Assembly (NCBI GenBank): GCA_029219165.1
Contig: JAQXSW010000021.1
Coordinates: 62,001 to 126,000 of the forward strand
DNA length: 64,000 bases
Direction: 5' to 3'
Source: Oscillospiraceae bacterium
Lineage (GTDB): Bacteria > Bacillota > Clostridia > Oscillospirales > Acutalibacteraceae
Made by a program: the position numbers and the translations under genes. Numbering within the stretch: the stretch's first letter is position 1; every line of letters starts with the position of its first letter. The notes below the pieces were generated by a model that saw only the letters and a program-made list of their open reading frames with translations, searched no databases and was not told the origin of the DNA. Below are positions 1-8,640 of the stretch, piece after piece.

Positions 1-27
1 GACATAGTTTTATACTTGAGGAATTAA

Positions 28-1113
28 TTACTTAATGCCTCTTTCCTCCATGAACATTTCTAACTGCTCTTTAGCTGCAGCAGCCTGAAGCTCTGTAGGA
101 GCATTTTCTCTCTGATACTGAGTAAGGTAAACAAGAAGACCTCTCATTGCTGTAAGTCTGTTACCAGCCTCTTCCCAGCAGAGTGATACGTCTGAATCAG
201 CAACTTCATCAGTTACATCTTCACCTCTTGTTGCAGGAAGACAGTGCATGAACTTACAACCAAGGTTTCCAAGCTGCATTAACTCACGGTTAACCTGATA
301 ATCCTTAAATGTAGCAATACGCTCTTCCTCAGAAAGTTCAGACTCATAAAGTCCATACCAAACATCTGTGTAGATGAAGTCAGCGCCCTTAACAGCTTCT
401 CTGTCATCTGTAATAAGGAATGAACCGCCAGAAACCTTACAGTTTTCTTCCATAATTTTAATGTAGTCACCGTATGTTACATCTGGTCTCTTGTCGTTAG
501 CAACCTTAAGAGCATCCTGTACCCACTTGCCTTTTGGTCCGTACTGAACGAAAGTCATACCAAGCTTTGTGCAAAGCATACCAAGTGAAGCACAAACCTG
601 TGTTCCGTCACCGGCAAATACTACTTTACAATCCTCAAGTTTCTTTCCTCTTGGAAGGTTTTCAAGAATTGTGCAAAGGTCACCGATTTCCTGTGTTGGG
701 TGGTTCCAGTCTGACATACCGTTGAGTACAGGAATTGTACAAGCATTAGCAAGATCAACTACTGTCTGATGGTCAATAACACGAGCCATAACAATATCAA
801 TAAGCTCTGAAAGAACCTTACCTGTGTCGCCGATTGTCTCATGGCCACCGAGCTGAATCATACCAGGTCCAAGATACTGAGCATGACCGCCAAGTTGTTC
901 CATAGCTGTTTCAAAAGAAACACGAGTTCTTGTTGAACCCTGCTGGAAAATCATACCAAGTGTCTTACCCTTAAGAAGTGGAGGGTTGTATCCGTTTTTA
1001 ATGCAGTTCTTAATCTTTAATGAAAGATAAGCAATGTCAAGAATTTCTTCTTTTGTAAAGTTATCTGTTTCAATAAAATGTCTTACGCCGTTTGCGTAAC
1101 CTCTGTTGTCCAT
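28..1113 (-). CDS. ptcA: Putrescine carbamoyltransferase
   Basis: Transfers the carbamoyl group between N-carbamoylputrescine and phosphate, giving putrescine and carbamoyl phosphate in the agmatine deiminase pathway. The 361-residue protein has the carbamoyl-phosphate loop STRTR (60-64), HPTQ (138-141) and [11 protein letters not shown] (290-300). The YGLY motif (253-256) and the [12 protein letters not shown] signature favour the putrescine enzyme over ornithine carbamoyltransferase. The start at 1113 follows AAGGAGAC at good spacing; an in-frame ATG 19 codons upstream has no such site. The gene lies downstream of agmatine deiminase but has its own MerR-type promoter. Carbamate kinase, the usual partner, would lie left of the window and is not seen. 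Confidence 0.9.
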   Translation of the reverse strand: MDNRGYANGVRHFIETDNFTKEEILDIAYLSLKIKNCIKNGYNPPLLKGKTLGMIFQQGSTRTRVSFETAMEQLGGHAQYLGPGMIQLGGHETIGDTGKVLSELIDIVMARVIDHQTVVDLANACTIPVLNGMSDWNHPTQEIGDLCTILENLPRGKKLEDCKVVFAGDGTQVCASLGMLCTKLGMTFVQYGPKGKWVQDALKVANDKRPDVTYGDYIKIMEENCKVSGGSFLITDDREAVKGADFIYTDVWYGLYESELSEEERIATFKDYQVNRELMQLGNLGCKFMHCLPATRGEDVTDEVADSDVSLCWEEAGNRLTAMRGLLVYLTQYQRENAPTELQAAAAKEQLEMFMEERGIK

Positions 1114-1201
1114 TTTTCTAGTCTCCTTTTTCAAATTTTTTAGATTTTTAAAAATTCGATTGTTTTCCATCAGTCTCTATTGAGTCTGACTAGACCGTAC
1201 A

Positions 1202-1312
1202 ATCTAATGGGTACAATCACACTCTAAACCTTTGGATAATGCCAAGGTCAATACTCTATAAAAAATTTTTTTAAAAAGTTTGATTTTTGTGAATTGTTAC
1301 CCATTAGAAGTA
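1202..1312. repeat. Inverted repeat flanking the ptcA promoter
   Basis: The arm at about 1202-1216 (TCTAATGGGTACAAT) is repeated in inverse orientation at about 1297-1312 (ATTGTTACCCATTAGA), with a single-base indel. The arms are about 80 bp apart and bracket the MerR-type promoter. They could be paired operator sites, or pair in a read-through aguA-ptcA transcript. No regulator can be assigned from sequence alone. Confidence 0.6.
1221..1251 (-). promoter_or_regulatory. MerR-type promoter/operator for ptcA
   Basis: On the minus strand: -35 TTGACC (1251-1246), a 19-bp spacer (1245-1227) and -10 TAGAGT (1226-1221). The spacer holds the near-perfect dyad ACCTTGG-N7-CAAAGGT. A 19-bp spacer filled by a dyad is the hallmark of promoters activated by DNA distortion by MerR-family proteins. 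The same element precedes both NhaC genes (8543-8573 and 10090-10120). The predicted start of transcription is near 1215, about 100 nt before the ptcA start. Confidence 0.75.
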
Positions 1313-1332
1313 TAAATTTTTGTTAATTTTAA

Positions 1333-2436
1333 TTATTTAGCTTTTGGTTGCTGCTGTGTAATACAGTGAATATTACCGCCACCGTAAGCAACTTCTGTTG
1401 TAAGAACTCCTACAACCTCACGCTCTGGGAATGCAGCCTTAACCTGCTCAACTGCAAGAGCATCGTTTTCATCTCCGTACTGTGGAAGAATGATAGCTCC
1501 GTTTACGATGAGGAAGTTGAGGTAAGAAGCGATTGAAATCTCGCCCTCTTCACGTGGAATAGCACCCTCTGAATAGTCAATAGAAGCTGCATCCTTAAGG
1601 TAGCAAGGTTCCTTAGTTACGCAAAGCTTATGAACCTTAAGTTTACGTCCCTTAGCGTCTGTCTGCTCACAAAGGAACTTGTAAGCAGCCTGAGCCTCTT
1701 TGTAGAATGGATGGTTCTCATCATCTGTGTAAATACAAAGAACTTCACCAGGACGAACGAAACAAGCAACGTCATCAATGTGACCGTTTGTCTCATATGG
1801 GTCAATACCATCTTTTACCCAAATTACTTTTTCACAGTTAAGATATTCCTTAAGGAGTTCCTCAAGTTCTGCCTTTGTCTTATCTGGGTTACGGCTTTCG
1901 TGAAGTAAGCACATTTCAGTTGTAAGACATGTTCCTTCACCGTCAACGTGAATTGAACCACCTTCAAGAACAATACCAGGTCTGTAAGAATCAGCATTAA
2001 CAATTTCACACATTTTACGTGCAATCATTGAGTCCTGATCCCATGGGAAATAAAGACCATCAACAAGACCACCATATGCGTTGAAGTCCCAGTCAACTGC
2101 ACGGAGACCACCCTTGTCATTTACAAGGAATGTAGCTCCTGTGTCACGAATCCATGAGTCGTTATTTGTCATTTCAATAATGCTGATATTTTCTGTTCCA
2201 CCAAGACGAGCAATTGCATTCTCGTACTGTGCAGGTGGTACGCACATTTTAACAGGTTCAAACTTTGCAATAGCCCTTGCTACGTCACAGAAAGCTTCCT
2301 GAGCCGGCTTTGCGCCAAGTCTCCAGTTACCGTTCCACCAAGGCCATAACATCCAAGTGCACTCTTGTTCCTCAAATTCACCAGGCATTCTATATCCATC
2401 CTGCTTAGGAGTTGTACCTTCAATTCTCTTTGCCAT
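1333..2436 (-). CDS. aguA: Agmatine deiminase
   Basis: Hydrolyses agmatine to N-carbamoylputrescine and ammonia; a cytoplasmic enzyme of the guanidino-modifying superfamily. The 367-residue protein has the family's catalytic elements: an Asp in NNDSWIRDTGATF (about 90-102), the conserved LEGGSIHVDGEG segment, the His/Asp pair in NGHIDDVACF, and the nucleophile Cys358 in GGGNIHC near the C-terminus. ATG at 2436 follows AAAGGATGA. It lies 78 bp downstream of the antiporter gene on the same strand and is followed by ptcA, which matches the agu cluster of lactic acid bacteria. Length and motifs are normal. Confidence 0.93.
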   Translation of the reverse strand: MAKRIEGTTPKQDGYRMPGEFEEQECTWMLWPWWNGNWRLGAKPAQEAFCDVARAIAKFEPVKMCVPPAQYENAIARLGGTENISIIEMTNNDSWIRDTGATFLVNDKGGLRAVDWDFNAYGGLVDGLYFPWDQDSMIARKMCEIVNADSYRPGIVLEGGSIHVDGEGTCLTTEMCLLHESRNPDKTKAELEELLKEYLNCEKVIWVKDGIDPYETNGHIDDVACFVRPGEVLCIYTDDENHPFYKEAQAAYKFLCEQTDAKGRKLKVHKLCVTKEPCYLKDAASIDYSEGAIPREEGEISIASYLNFLIVNGAIILPQYGDENDALAVEQVKAAFPEREVVGVLTTEVAYGGGNIHCITQQQPKAK

Positions 2437-2476
2437 AATTAATCATCCTTTCATGTAGAATTTATACTTTAAACTT

Positions 2477-2508
2477 ATATTTTGATTAATTTATATTTTG
2501 ATTAATTT
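2477..2508. repeat. Two tandem copies of a 16-bp AT-rich unit
   Basis: The unit atattttgattaattt occurs at 2477-2492 and again, identically, at 2493-2508, in the gap between the antiporter gene and aguA. It lies 41-72 bp upstream of the aguA start. It could be a duplicated operator or simple slippage; a weak TATAAA lies next to it. Confidence 0.7.
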
Positions 2509-2514
2509 ACTAAA

Positions 2515-3945
2515 TTATTCTGCATCTTCTGAAACTGTTTCAGGCTCTGCAATTTCCTCAACTTTTGCAGGAGATTCAACATTTTTTTTACCTGAACCTA
2601 AAACAAGAATCATGATTTCACCAATAACAATGAAGACTACTGCACCGATTGTAATTGGAAGTGTTGCAGCAAGTGTTTCAGAATCAAATGAAAGTGGTAT
2701 TGCTGTGAAGATAACTGAAACGATAATAAGAATTACCGGAATGATAGCAAGAATCTTCAATACGATATCGTTTCCAGGAACCTTGAAAGGTCTTTCTGCA
2801 TCAGGATCAATTCTTCTGAGCTTTAAGAAAGCAGGGAAGATTGGAATGTATGCAAGAAGGAACATTACAAGGTTAAGAGCGAAGAAGCTCCAGAAGAGGT
2901 CTTCATTTGGAATAAATGGAGCAGCAATAACAACGATTGATGCAACAATACCGTTCATAAGAGCTGAACCAACTGGCATGTCATTCTTTTCGCTTCTCTT
3001 TCCGAAGATCTTTGGCATATCACCATTAGCAGCTGCGTATGCAGCAACTTCGTTAACACCTGTAGACCATGAAACCATGTTTCCAAAGAGTGTTAAGAGG
3101 AATAAGATTGCACAAGCGCCGATAAAGAGTCCGCCTGTCTTACCTGTTAAGATTTGAAGAGCGTCAATAAGACCGCTTGATGTTGATACATCTTCTGTTG
3201 GGATTGCAGCACCGATACCGAATGCTGAGAACATATAAACAGCAGCAATTACAAGACCGCCGATTACAATTGCCTGTGGAATTTGCTTCTTAGGATTTTC
3301 CATTGAATCTGACATTGTGCAGATTACTTCAAATCCAAGCATATTAAAGATAATAACTGAAATATAAGATAAACTGTCTGCATCGAATGATGGGAGTAAT
3401 GAATTTTCTGCAGAAATAGGGTTTGCAAAACCATTCTTAACTGCACCAACAATACCAAGGATACCAACGAGTACTGCAAGGAATACCTTTATTGCTGCTG
3501 CACCATTCAAAATCCAAGCGGAATCTGCTGTAGGTGTGAAAGCAATAAGAGTTACAATCCAAATAAATGCAAGCTCAATTGCAAGAGCCACAATTGTATT
3601 ACATTCAAAACCTGTAATAAGTGTGATCATTTCAGGGAATACAACTGCAAGAGAAGCCATCCAAAGTGGGAAGTTAATCCAATAATACCAAGATGCTCTT
3701 GCACCCATTTTATGACCATAAGCTTTTGTTACCCAGTCATAAAGTCCGCCGTCACCAACATAGGTGGTTCCAAGTTCTGATGAAATAAGACCATATGGTA
3801 AAAGGAAGAATATGATCATAAATAACCACCAGAAATACTGTGAGTTACCAATTGCTGCTACAGGAGCAGCTGCTTCTGCTACGAATACTACGCATATTAC
3901 TGTAAGAATCGCATCTATCATACGAAACTTTTTCTTTTCTGCCAT
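2515..3945 (-). CDS. aguD: APC-family amino acid/amine antiporter, agmatine-putrescine exchanger-like
   Basis: Predicted inner-membrane transporter of 476 residues with about 12 hydrophobic segments and APC-superfamily features: an early AAAPVAAIG stretch in helix 1 and GDGGLYDWV after helix 2. Its position directly upstream of aguA and ptcA, divergent from a membrane LuxR regulator, fits the agmatine/putrescine antiporter AguD, which takes up agmatine and exports putrescine. The substrate is inferred from context. The start at 3945 follows AGGAGTG; a GTG nine bases upstream lies inside that site. The C-terminal tail after the last helix is acidic. Confidence 0.8.
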   Translation of the reverse strand: MAEKKKFRMIDAILTVICVVFVAEAAAPVAAIGNSQYFWWLFMIIFFLLPYGLISSELGTTYVGDGGLYDWVTKAYGHKMGARASWYYWINFPLWMASLAVVFPEMITLITGFECNTIVALAIELAFIWIVTLIAFTPTADSAWILNGAAAIKVFLAVLVGILGIVGAVKNGFANPISAENSLLPSFDADSLSYISVIIFNMLGFEVICTMSDSMENPKKQIPQAIVIGGLVIAAVYMFSAFGIGAAIPTEDVSTSSGLIDALQILTGKTGGLFIGACAILFLLTLFGNMVSWSTGVNEVAAYAAANGDMPKIFGKRSEKNDMPVGSALMNGIVASIVVIAAPFIPNEDLFWSFFALNLVMFLLAYIPIFPAFLKLRRIDPDAERPFKVPGNDIVLKILAIIPVILIIVSVIFTAIPLSFDSETLAATLPITIGAVVFIVIGEIMILVLGSGKKNVESPAKVEEIAEPETVSEDAE

Positions 3946-4269
3946 TCGTAACACTCCTTTCTTTTTTTGAATTTCCGATTTCGTTTTCGTTGATATGCCT
4001 TTTCATATCGTCATCATCTTACCATCAAATCTCCGGGTTTATAATCAACTTTCAAGTGCTTTTTCAACAAAAAAAGTTGGATTTTTATAAACCTTTTCCA
4101 TAAACTCTATATAAACCCTCTCCATTATTTGTGCATTTCAACGAAAAATCTCCTAATTTTTATATATATCAAACTGTTTACAAAGTAGTTTAACTTTGAT
4201 AATATATTGACAAGCATTTTGCAGAAGACATTTTAAAAATAATTAAAAGAACAGAGAGGAGCAAACATC
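3946..4269. promoter_or_regulatory. Divergent aguD/aguR control region
   Basis: This 324-bp gene-free stretch separates the antiporter from its divergent regulator. On the minus strand a promoter can be read as TTGAAA (4067-4062), 18-bp spacer, TATAAA (4043-4038). Its -10 lies inside one copy of an octamer, TATAAACC, that recurs at 4086-4093 and 4110-4118 in the opposite orientation (4035-4043 reads GGGTTTATA). These three copies are the best candidates for sites bound by the LuxR-type regulator. On the plus strand TTTACA at about 4176, 17 bp, TAATAT is a possible aguR promoter. Confidence 0.5.
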
Positions 4270-5283
4270 TTGCAAATTTTATTAATGATTTACAATATGC
4301 TATTACTTGTTACATTCTTTGTACCAATTATTCTTTCCTCTATCTGCTACATTAAGAATAAAAATGATATTATTCTTGCAATAATTTTATTATTTGGCAT
4401 CTTTTCTATAGATCATATAGTCATTTGTCTAACCGAATTTGTTCCATGGTTTGCCGAAAAATATGATACTGTTTTCTTAGGATTCCCAACTTGGAAAACA
4501 ATAGCTTACCTTTTAACCTACGGATGTATGATTTTCATTTCAAAAAAGGTATTAACCGACTGTATGTTTACAATTCCAAGCATACTCTTAATTTTAATGG
4601 GAGTCTTCCAATTATTCGTTCCTATGATGGAAAACACTGTAACACAAGTATGGTTATATTATTTTTCATCCAGTGTTTATTTATTCATATTTAGTGCTTA
4701 TGTGTTAATTCGAATTTATAAAACACCGGAAATTAAAACAAAACCTAATTATAAATTGTTTTTATGGGCAGCTATTATAACTTTAATATTCCCAATTGGT
4801 GTTGCATGTGAAGACTATTTTGTAATATTCAACGTTGACATTTATGAACAAGGAAATGTATTTATAAACAACAGAAATGTAACTGAAGATGTTGAACACA
4901 TTATCTTAACAATAATTACAGTAATGTTCTTAGTTAGGAATTTACTGGATACCTATTCTGAAGAAGATAGTTTTCATAAAAAAATTGCTGAAGAAGAAAT
5001 AAAAAACTTGCAAATGGAAGAAAAATCTGTTATAAGTAATGATACTCCTTTGAAAAATGAAATAGATTTGTCTAAAGAGTTCTTCAAGGAATATCAATTG
5101 ACAGAAAGAGAACAATCAATTTTCATGCTCATTTTGGAGGATATGAGTAATCAGGAAATCAGTGAAAAACTCCTAATTTCACTTGGAACCACAAAAACAC
5201 ATACTCATAATATTTTCAGTAAGCTTGACGTTACAAAACGAAAAGAAGCAAAAGACCTTTACAAAGCTTACATTAAAAAATAA
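4270..5283 (+). CDS. aguR: Membrane-bound LuxR-family regulator, AguR-like
   Basis: Predicted transcriptional regulator of 337 residues. The N-terminal two thirds holds about seven hydrophobic segments (roughly residues 3-225). A short linker follows, then a C-terminal LuxR-type helix-turn-helix (about 275-335; LTEREQSIFMLIL, NQEISEKLLISLGTTKTHTHNIF). In enterococci and lactococci a membrane LuxR protein, AguR, senses agmatine and activates the agu operon; the divergent position here suggests the same role. The start is TTG at 4270, chosen because GAGGAG sits eight bases upstream; an ATG five codons later lacks a site. The sensing role is inferred from context and architecture. Confidence 0.75.
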   Translation: MQILLMIYNMLLLVTFFVPIILSSICYIKNKNDIILAIILLFGIFSIDHIVICLTEFVPWFAEKYDTVFLGFPTWKTIAYLLTYGCMIFISKKVLTDCMFTIPSILLILMGVFQLFVPMMENTVTQVWLYYFSSSVYLFIFSAYVLIRIYKTPEIKTKPNYKLFLWAAIITLIFPIGVACEDYFVIFNVDIYEQGNVFINNRNVTEDVEHIILTIITVMFLVRNLLDTYSEEDSFHKKIAEEEIKNLQMEEKSVISNDTPLKNEIDLSKEFFKEYQLTEREQSIFMLILEDMSNQEISEKLLISLGTTKTHTHNIFSKLDVTKRKEAKDLYKAYIKK

Positions 5284-5287
5284 AAAC

Positions 5288-5325
5288 AAAACCTTGAAAT
5301 CAGTTTTGATTCCAAGGTTTTATTT
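5288..5325 (+). terminator. Terminator after aguR
   Basis: A 15-bp stem with one mismatch (5288-5302 with 5307-5321), a GTTT loop, and a T-rich 3' side, starting 5 bp after the aguR stop codon. Confidence 0.8.
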
Positions 5326-5352
5326 TAGATTATTTTAATTTGAGGTGGTATT

Positions 5353-6228
5353 ATGAAACGATTTATTAAAGAAATGTTATTCATTGTTGTAGGTTGTTTT
5401 GTGACAGCCTCCGGACTTGTAATGTTTACAATTCCAAACCACATTGCACCGGGTGGATCCTCCGGTCTTGCAACTTCTCTTGCTGAATTTATCCCAATTT
5501 CTGTTGGTATTTTAACATGGATTGTAAATGTTCCCATTCTCCTTGGTAGCTGGAAAATACTTGGAAAAAATGTAACAATAAAAACTCTTATTGCTTCCAC
5601 TGTATTATCAGGATTTATGGAATTAATGGATCCCGTCTTCCCGAAATTCACTGAAAATCCACTAATGGCATCTGTTCTTGGTGGCATATTAATAGGAATT
5701 GGAATAGGAATTTTATTTTTAAAAGGATTTAGTATGGGCGGAACAGACCTACTCAGCATTATGATAGGCAAATACCTTCCAAATACATCTGTCGGTTATA
5801 TTTTAATGGTGTGCGATGCAGCCGTAGTAGTAATAGCTGCCATTGTATTTAAAGATTTGGAAGTATTCCTTTACTCAATAATAACGGTTGCTGTTGCATC
5901 TAAAGCCATTAACGTATTCATGGACGGTATGAACTATGCTAGGGTTATCTTCATTATTACAGATAAAGGCTTAGAAATTGCTAACAAACTTAATGCTATA
6001 AATAAAAACGGTTGCACCCTAATGCCGGGAACAGGTACATATTCCGGAGAAGGAAAAGATGTTCTGATGGCGGTAGTGCATCCAAACACAACAGCCGAAA
6101 CATTAGCTGCAGCCAGGGAAATAGATCCAACTCTATTTGCATTCATAGCATCCGCTGCCGAAGTTCATGGAAAAGGATTCAAATATTACAACGCAAATGG
6201 AAATAACACTAAAGTTATTCCTCAATAA
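5353..6228 (+). CDS. YitT-family membrane protein (DUF161/DUF2179)
   Basis: A 291-residue membrane protein. It has five to six hydrophobic helices in the first 200 residues, with the family's PGGSSGLAT and GFSMGGTDLLS glycine motifs. A soluble C-terminal domain (about 205-285) contains the GTYSGE motif and resembles DUF2179. Related proteins are common in Firmicutes, and their molecular role is not settled. ATG at 5353 follows GAGGTGG. The last 14 bp overlap the end of the convergent merR gene. I see no evidence tying it to the agmatine genes beyond adjacency. Confidence 0.85.
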   Translation: MKRFIKEMLFIVVGCFVTASGLVMFTIPNHIAPGGSSGLATSLAEFIPISVGILTWIVNVPILLGSWKILGKNVTIKTLIASTVLSGFMELMDPVFPKFTENPLMASVLGGILIGIGIGILFLKGFSMGGTDLLSIMIGKYLPNTSVGYILMVCDAAVVVIAAIVFKDLEVFLYSIITVAVASKAINVFMDGMNYARVIFIITDKGLEIANKLNAINKNGCTLMPGTGTYSGEGKDVLMAVVHPNTTAETLAAAREIDPTLFAFIASAAEVHGKGFKYYNANGNNTKVIPQ

Positions 6229-7000
6229 TTCTTACTTCAACTCTAGACACACGTTCTTCAAAAAGAGATGTTGCATGTATATCAATCCATGCACGGTCAA
6301 TAAAGCGTGTGTCTATTTTTATTTTATTTGCATTTGCATAATCAATTAGTCTTTGCGCATATTCCCTTGACTTCCAAGAGCCTTTATAACTTATAGTCAA
6401 ATATTTTCCTGCAGGAACTTTTCTATCTCCCTCATCAGATAAAAGAAGAACCCCTTCATATTTATCAGTATCTATTTCAAATATGGCAGCCATTCTGTTG
6501 TTACCGATAATTCGAACTATATGATGACTCATATCTGCAACTTTTTTCATAAGAAGGTCCATTTCTTCTTCATTTTTAAAATCATTATATATTGCAAAGT
6601 AAGAACGTTCAGGATACTCAATTACTTCAACTTTTTCGAATTCCATCTTATTAACAGATTTTAAATCTCGGATTGTTTCCTCTATTGTAAGCCTTATTTC
6701 CTCAAGTTTTGCAATTTTCTCTTCAACATGCTCCAGTTCTTCCATAAAAAAGCCAATTGAAGAAACACGTGATGAATCTTCTAAATAGGTTTTTATTCTT
6801 TCAACAGGAATGTCAAGTTTTCTCATTTCCTCAATGACATTCATACACCATATATCGTTTTCATAGTAGATTCTATATCCACTTTCACTTCTTTTTGGAA
6901 TAATTAAACCTTTTTCCTCGTAATATCGAATTGAATCCGATCCAATGTTATAAAGTTTTGATATTTCCCCAATTGTAAATTGTTTCTTTTTCTCCGGCAC
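6215..7000 (-). CDS. MerR-family regulator with GyrI-like effector domain
   Basis: A 261-residue one-component regulator. The winged helix-turn-helix is at the N-terminus (FTIGEISKLYNIGSDSIRYYEEKGLI), followed by the dimerising coiled coil (about 75-115). The C-terminal half (about 118-261) resembles the GyrI/BmrR small-molecule binding fold (YPERSYFAIYNDF, VPAGKYLTISYKG). This layout is that of BmrR/BltR, which sense lipophilic cations or act near polyamine genes. GTG at 7000 is chosen because GGGAGG sits nine bases upstream; another GTG at 7006 is too close. It is the only MerR gene in the window, so the best candidate to bind the dyads upstream of ptcA and the two NhaC genes. The ligand is unknown. 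Confidence 0.85.
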   Translation of the reverse strand: MPEKKKQFTIGEISKLYNIGSDSIRYYEEKGLIIPKRSESGYRIYYENDIWCMNVIEEMRKLDIPVERIKTYLEDSSRVSSIGFFMEELEHVEEKIAKLEEIRLTIEETIRDLKSVNKMEFEKVEVIEYPERSYFAIYNDFKNEEEMDLLMKKVADMSHHIVRIIGNNRMAAIFEIDTDKYEGVLLLSDEGDRKVPAGKYLTISYKGSWKSREYAQRLIDYANANKIKIDTRFIDRAWIDIHATSLFEERVSRVEVRIIEE

Positions 7001-7033
7001 TGCCACATTCCTCCCATTCAATAAATCAAGTCA

Positions 7034-7062
7034 ATTATACTTAAATACTGTTAATTAAGCAA
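7034..7062 (-). promoter_or_regulatory. Sigma-A promoter of merR
   Basis: TTGCTT (7062-7057), 17-bp spacer, TATAAT (7039-7034). The spacer is normal and holds no CCTTGG dyad, so this regulator does not appear to use the 19-bp-spacer mechanism on its own gene. Confidence 0.65.
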
Positions 7063-7068
7063 ATAAAA

Positions 7069-7103
7069 ATACTCCCAAGATGAACCCTACATCTTGGGAG
7101 TAT
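7069..7103 (-). terminator. Terminator after the first NhaC gene
   Basis: A perfect 14-bp stem (7069-7082 with 7090-7103), a 7-base loop, then TTTTTATTT on the minus strand. It starts 4 bp beyond the stop codon. Confidence 0.9.
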
Positions 7104-7107
7104 TTCT

Positions 7108-8505
7108 CTAATTTTTAGAAACTTTATTTTTCAAGCTAACAATAAAACCGAAAGCAATTGTCAGTACCGGAACAATAAATCCATAAAATGCATAAGGAGC
7201 ATAAGCAAGCGGTGCAACGCCTAAAATTGTCATACAGTAAATACCACATGTATTCCATGGAATAAGAGGTGAAGTTACTGCACCTCCGCCAAGAAGAATT
7301 GAGCCTAAAGTTACTCTGTCTATTTCCTTCTTGTCATATTCATCCGCATACATTTGTCCCGGCATTGAAATACCAAGATATTGATCCGGAAGAATAACAT
7401 TCATAAAGATGCATGTCAAAACCGTTATAAAACTCATTCCACCAAAAGATTTTACTCTTGAGATAATAGGCTTTACAAGAGCCTCCATCTGCTTTGTTTC
7501 CTTCATTATTCCACCAAAAGCCATGGCAATAATAATGATTGAAATTGACTCAAGCATCCCTTCCATTCCACCGGCTGTAAGTAATTTATCTATCATTTCA
7601 TTTCCGGTATTGCAGACATAACCTGAATAAGCAAAAGAAATCATATCAGATATTGATACATGCTGATATAAAACAGCCTCTACCATTCCAACAAAACTTC
7701 CTACCAGCATAGCCGGTATTGCAGGGAACTTAAGAATAATACAAACAACCATTGCCAAAAGAGGAATTATAGTCAAAGGAGAAATATTGAACTGAGCTGC
7801 CATACTTGATAAAAGTGGTGCAACACTTGCCTCAACCTCTTCTGCATTTCCTGATGCATATCCCAAACCAACAACTGCGTAAATCACTATTGCTATGATT
7901 GCGCCAACAACTGAAATTGGCAGGATTTTTTTTGCTATCTTAAAAACATCCCTGTTTACAACTGCTGCTGCTAAATTTGTTGCATCAGATAAAGGCGAAA
8001 TAGTTTCACCCATATAAGCACCTGAAATAACCGCACCGGCAACAATTGGTGCAGGAATTTTAAGTGCAATTCCTATCCCCATAAACGCAATACCAATTGT
8101 TCCAACCGCACCCCAAGAGCCTATTGCACATGCTACAATAAGGCAAATTAGCATTGTAGCCGGAAGAAATATTTTTGGGGATACAATTTTAAGTCCATAA
8201 TAAATTAATGTCGGTACTGTACCACTGGCAATCCAAGAACCAACCAGCATACCAATTAACAATAAAATTAGTACCGCTTCAAGAGAATTGGTAATACCAT
8301 CCACCATTCCATCTTTAATTTCTTCCCATGTATAACCAATCCAAATTGCAACTATGCCGGCAATTACGCAACCGAAAACAAGTGGAATTTGAGGACTAGC
8401 TCCAAACCCAACAATGGATACAAACATAATTATAATCATTGGAATTATTGTAACCATTGCATGATAAAAATGTGTTTCTCTTTTTTTGTCGATTATTTTC
8501 TCCAT
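7108..8505 (-). CDS. NhaC-family transporter 1
   Basis: A 465-residue polytopic membrane protein of the NhaC family (Na_H_antiporter domain), with about 11-12 hydrophobic segments and the conserved GETISPLSDATNLAA and PLIPWNTCG stretches. Family members exchange sodium and protons or carry malate/lactate or amino acids (LysW, MetT and TyrT are assigned to this superfamily), so the substrate is open. The start at 8505 follows AAAGGTGA. The longer reading from 8562 would begin inside the promoter spacer and cannot be right. The promoter is of MerR type, and the gene lies directly upstream of merR on the same strand, with a terminator between. Confidence 0.87.
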   Translation of the reverse strand: MEKIIDKKRETHFYHAMVTIIPMIIIMFVSIVGFGASPQIPLVFGCVIAGIVAIWIGYTWEEIKDGMVDGITNSLEAVLILLLIGMLVGSWIASGTVPTLIYYGLKIVSPKIFLPATMLICLIVACAIGSWGAVGTIGIAFMGIGIALKIPAPIVAGAVISGAYMGETISPLSDATNLAAAVVNRDVFKIAKKILPISVVGAIIAIVIYAVVGLGYASGNAEEVEASVAPLLSSMAAQFNISPLTIIPLLAMVVCIILKFPAIPAMLVGSFVGMVEAVLYQHVSISDMISFAYSGYVCNTGNEMIDKLLTAGGMEGMLESISIIIIAMAFGGIMKETKQMEALVKPIISRVKSFGGMSFITVLTCIFMNVILPDQYLGISMPGQMYADEYDKKEIDRVTLGSILLGGGAVTSPLIPWNTCGIYCMTILGVAPLAYAPYAFYGFIVPVLTIAFGFIVSLKNKVSKN

Positions 8506-8542
8506 TTTTTTCACCTTTTCAAAGTTTATTATTCCCAAAAAC

Positions 8543-8573
8543 AGAATAAACCTTGGTATCATACCAAAGTCAA
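8543..8573 (-). promoter_or_regulatory. MerR-type promoter/operator for NhaC gene 1
   Basis: On the minus strand: TTGACT (8573-8568), a 19-bp spacer (8567-8549) and TATTCT (8548-8543). The spacer carries the dyad TTTGG-TATGATA-CCAAG. Transcription would begin near 8536, about 30 nt before the start codon. Same architecture as 1221-1251 and 10090-10120. Confidence 0.78.
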
Positions 8574-8586
8574 CAAAAAAATAAAA

Positions 8587-8620
8587 AAAGAGCGAAAGTG
8601 CCGTAACACCGTCGCTCTTT
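8587..8620 (-). terminator. Terminator after NhaC gene 2
   Basis: A 9-bp perfect outer stem (8587-8595 with 8612-8620) with an inner GTG/CAC pairing in the loop, followed on the minus strand by seven T. It isolates NhaC gene 2 from the promoter of NhaC gene 1 just downstream. Confidence 0.82.
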
Positions 8621-8640
8621 AAACTAAACCTTTCTAAACC

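Noticed and set aside
1114..1170. Longer start for ptcA at 1170
   Set aside because: The AAGGAGAC site lies inside this extension and serves the start at 1113; homologues do not have the extra 19 residues.
2498..3157. Long plus-strand reading frame opposite the antiporter gene
   Set aside because: Mirror of a hydrophobic membrane gene; no ribosome site, no recognisable domain.
8506..8562. Longer start for NhaC gene 1 at 8562
   Set aside because: It would begin inside the spacer of the MerR-type promoter and lacks a ribosome site; the start at 8505 has one.
8621..8640. Short repeats of AAACC(T/A) after NhaC gene 2
   Set aside because: Too short and AT-rich to distinguish from chance.
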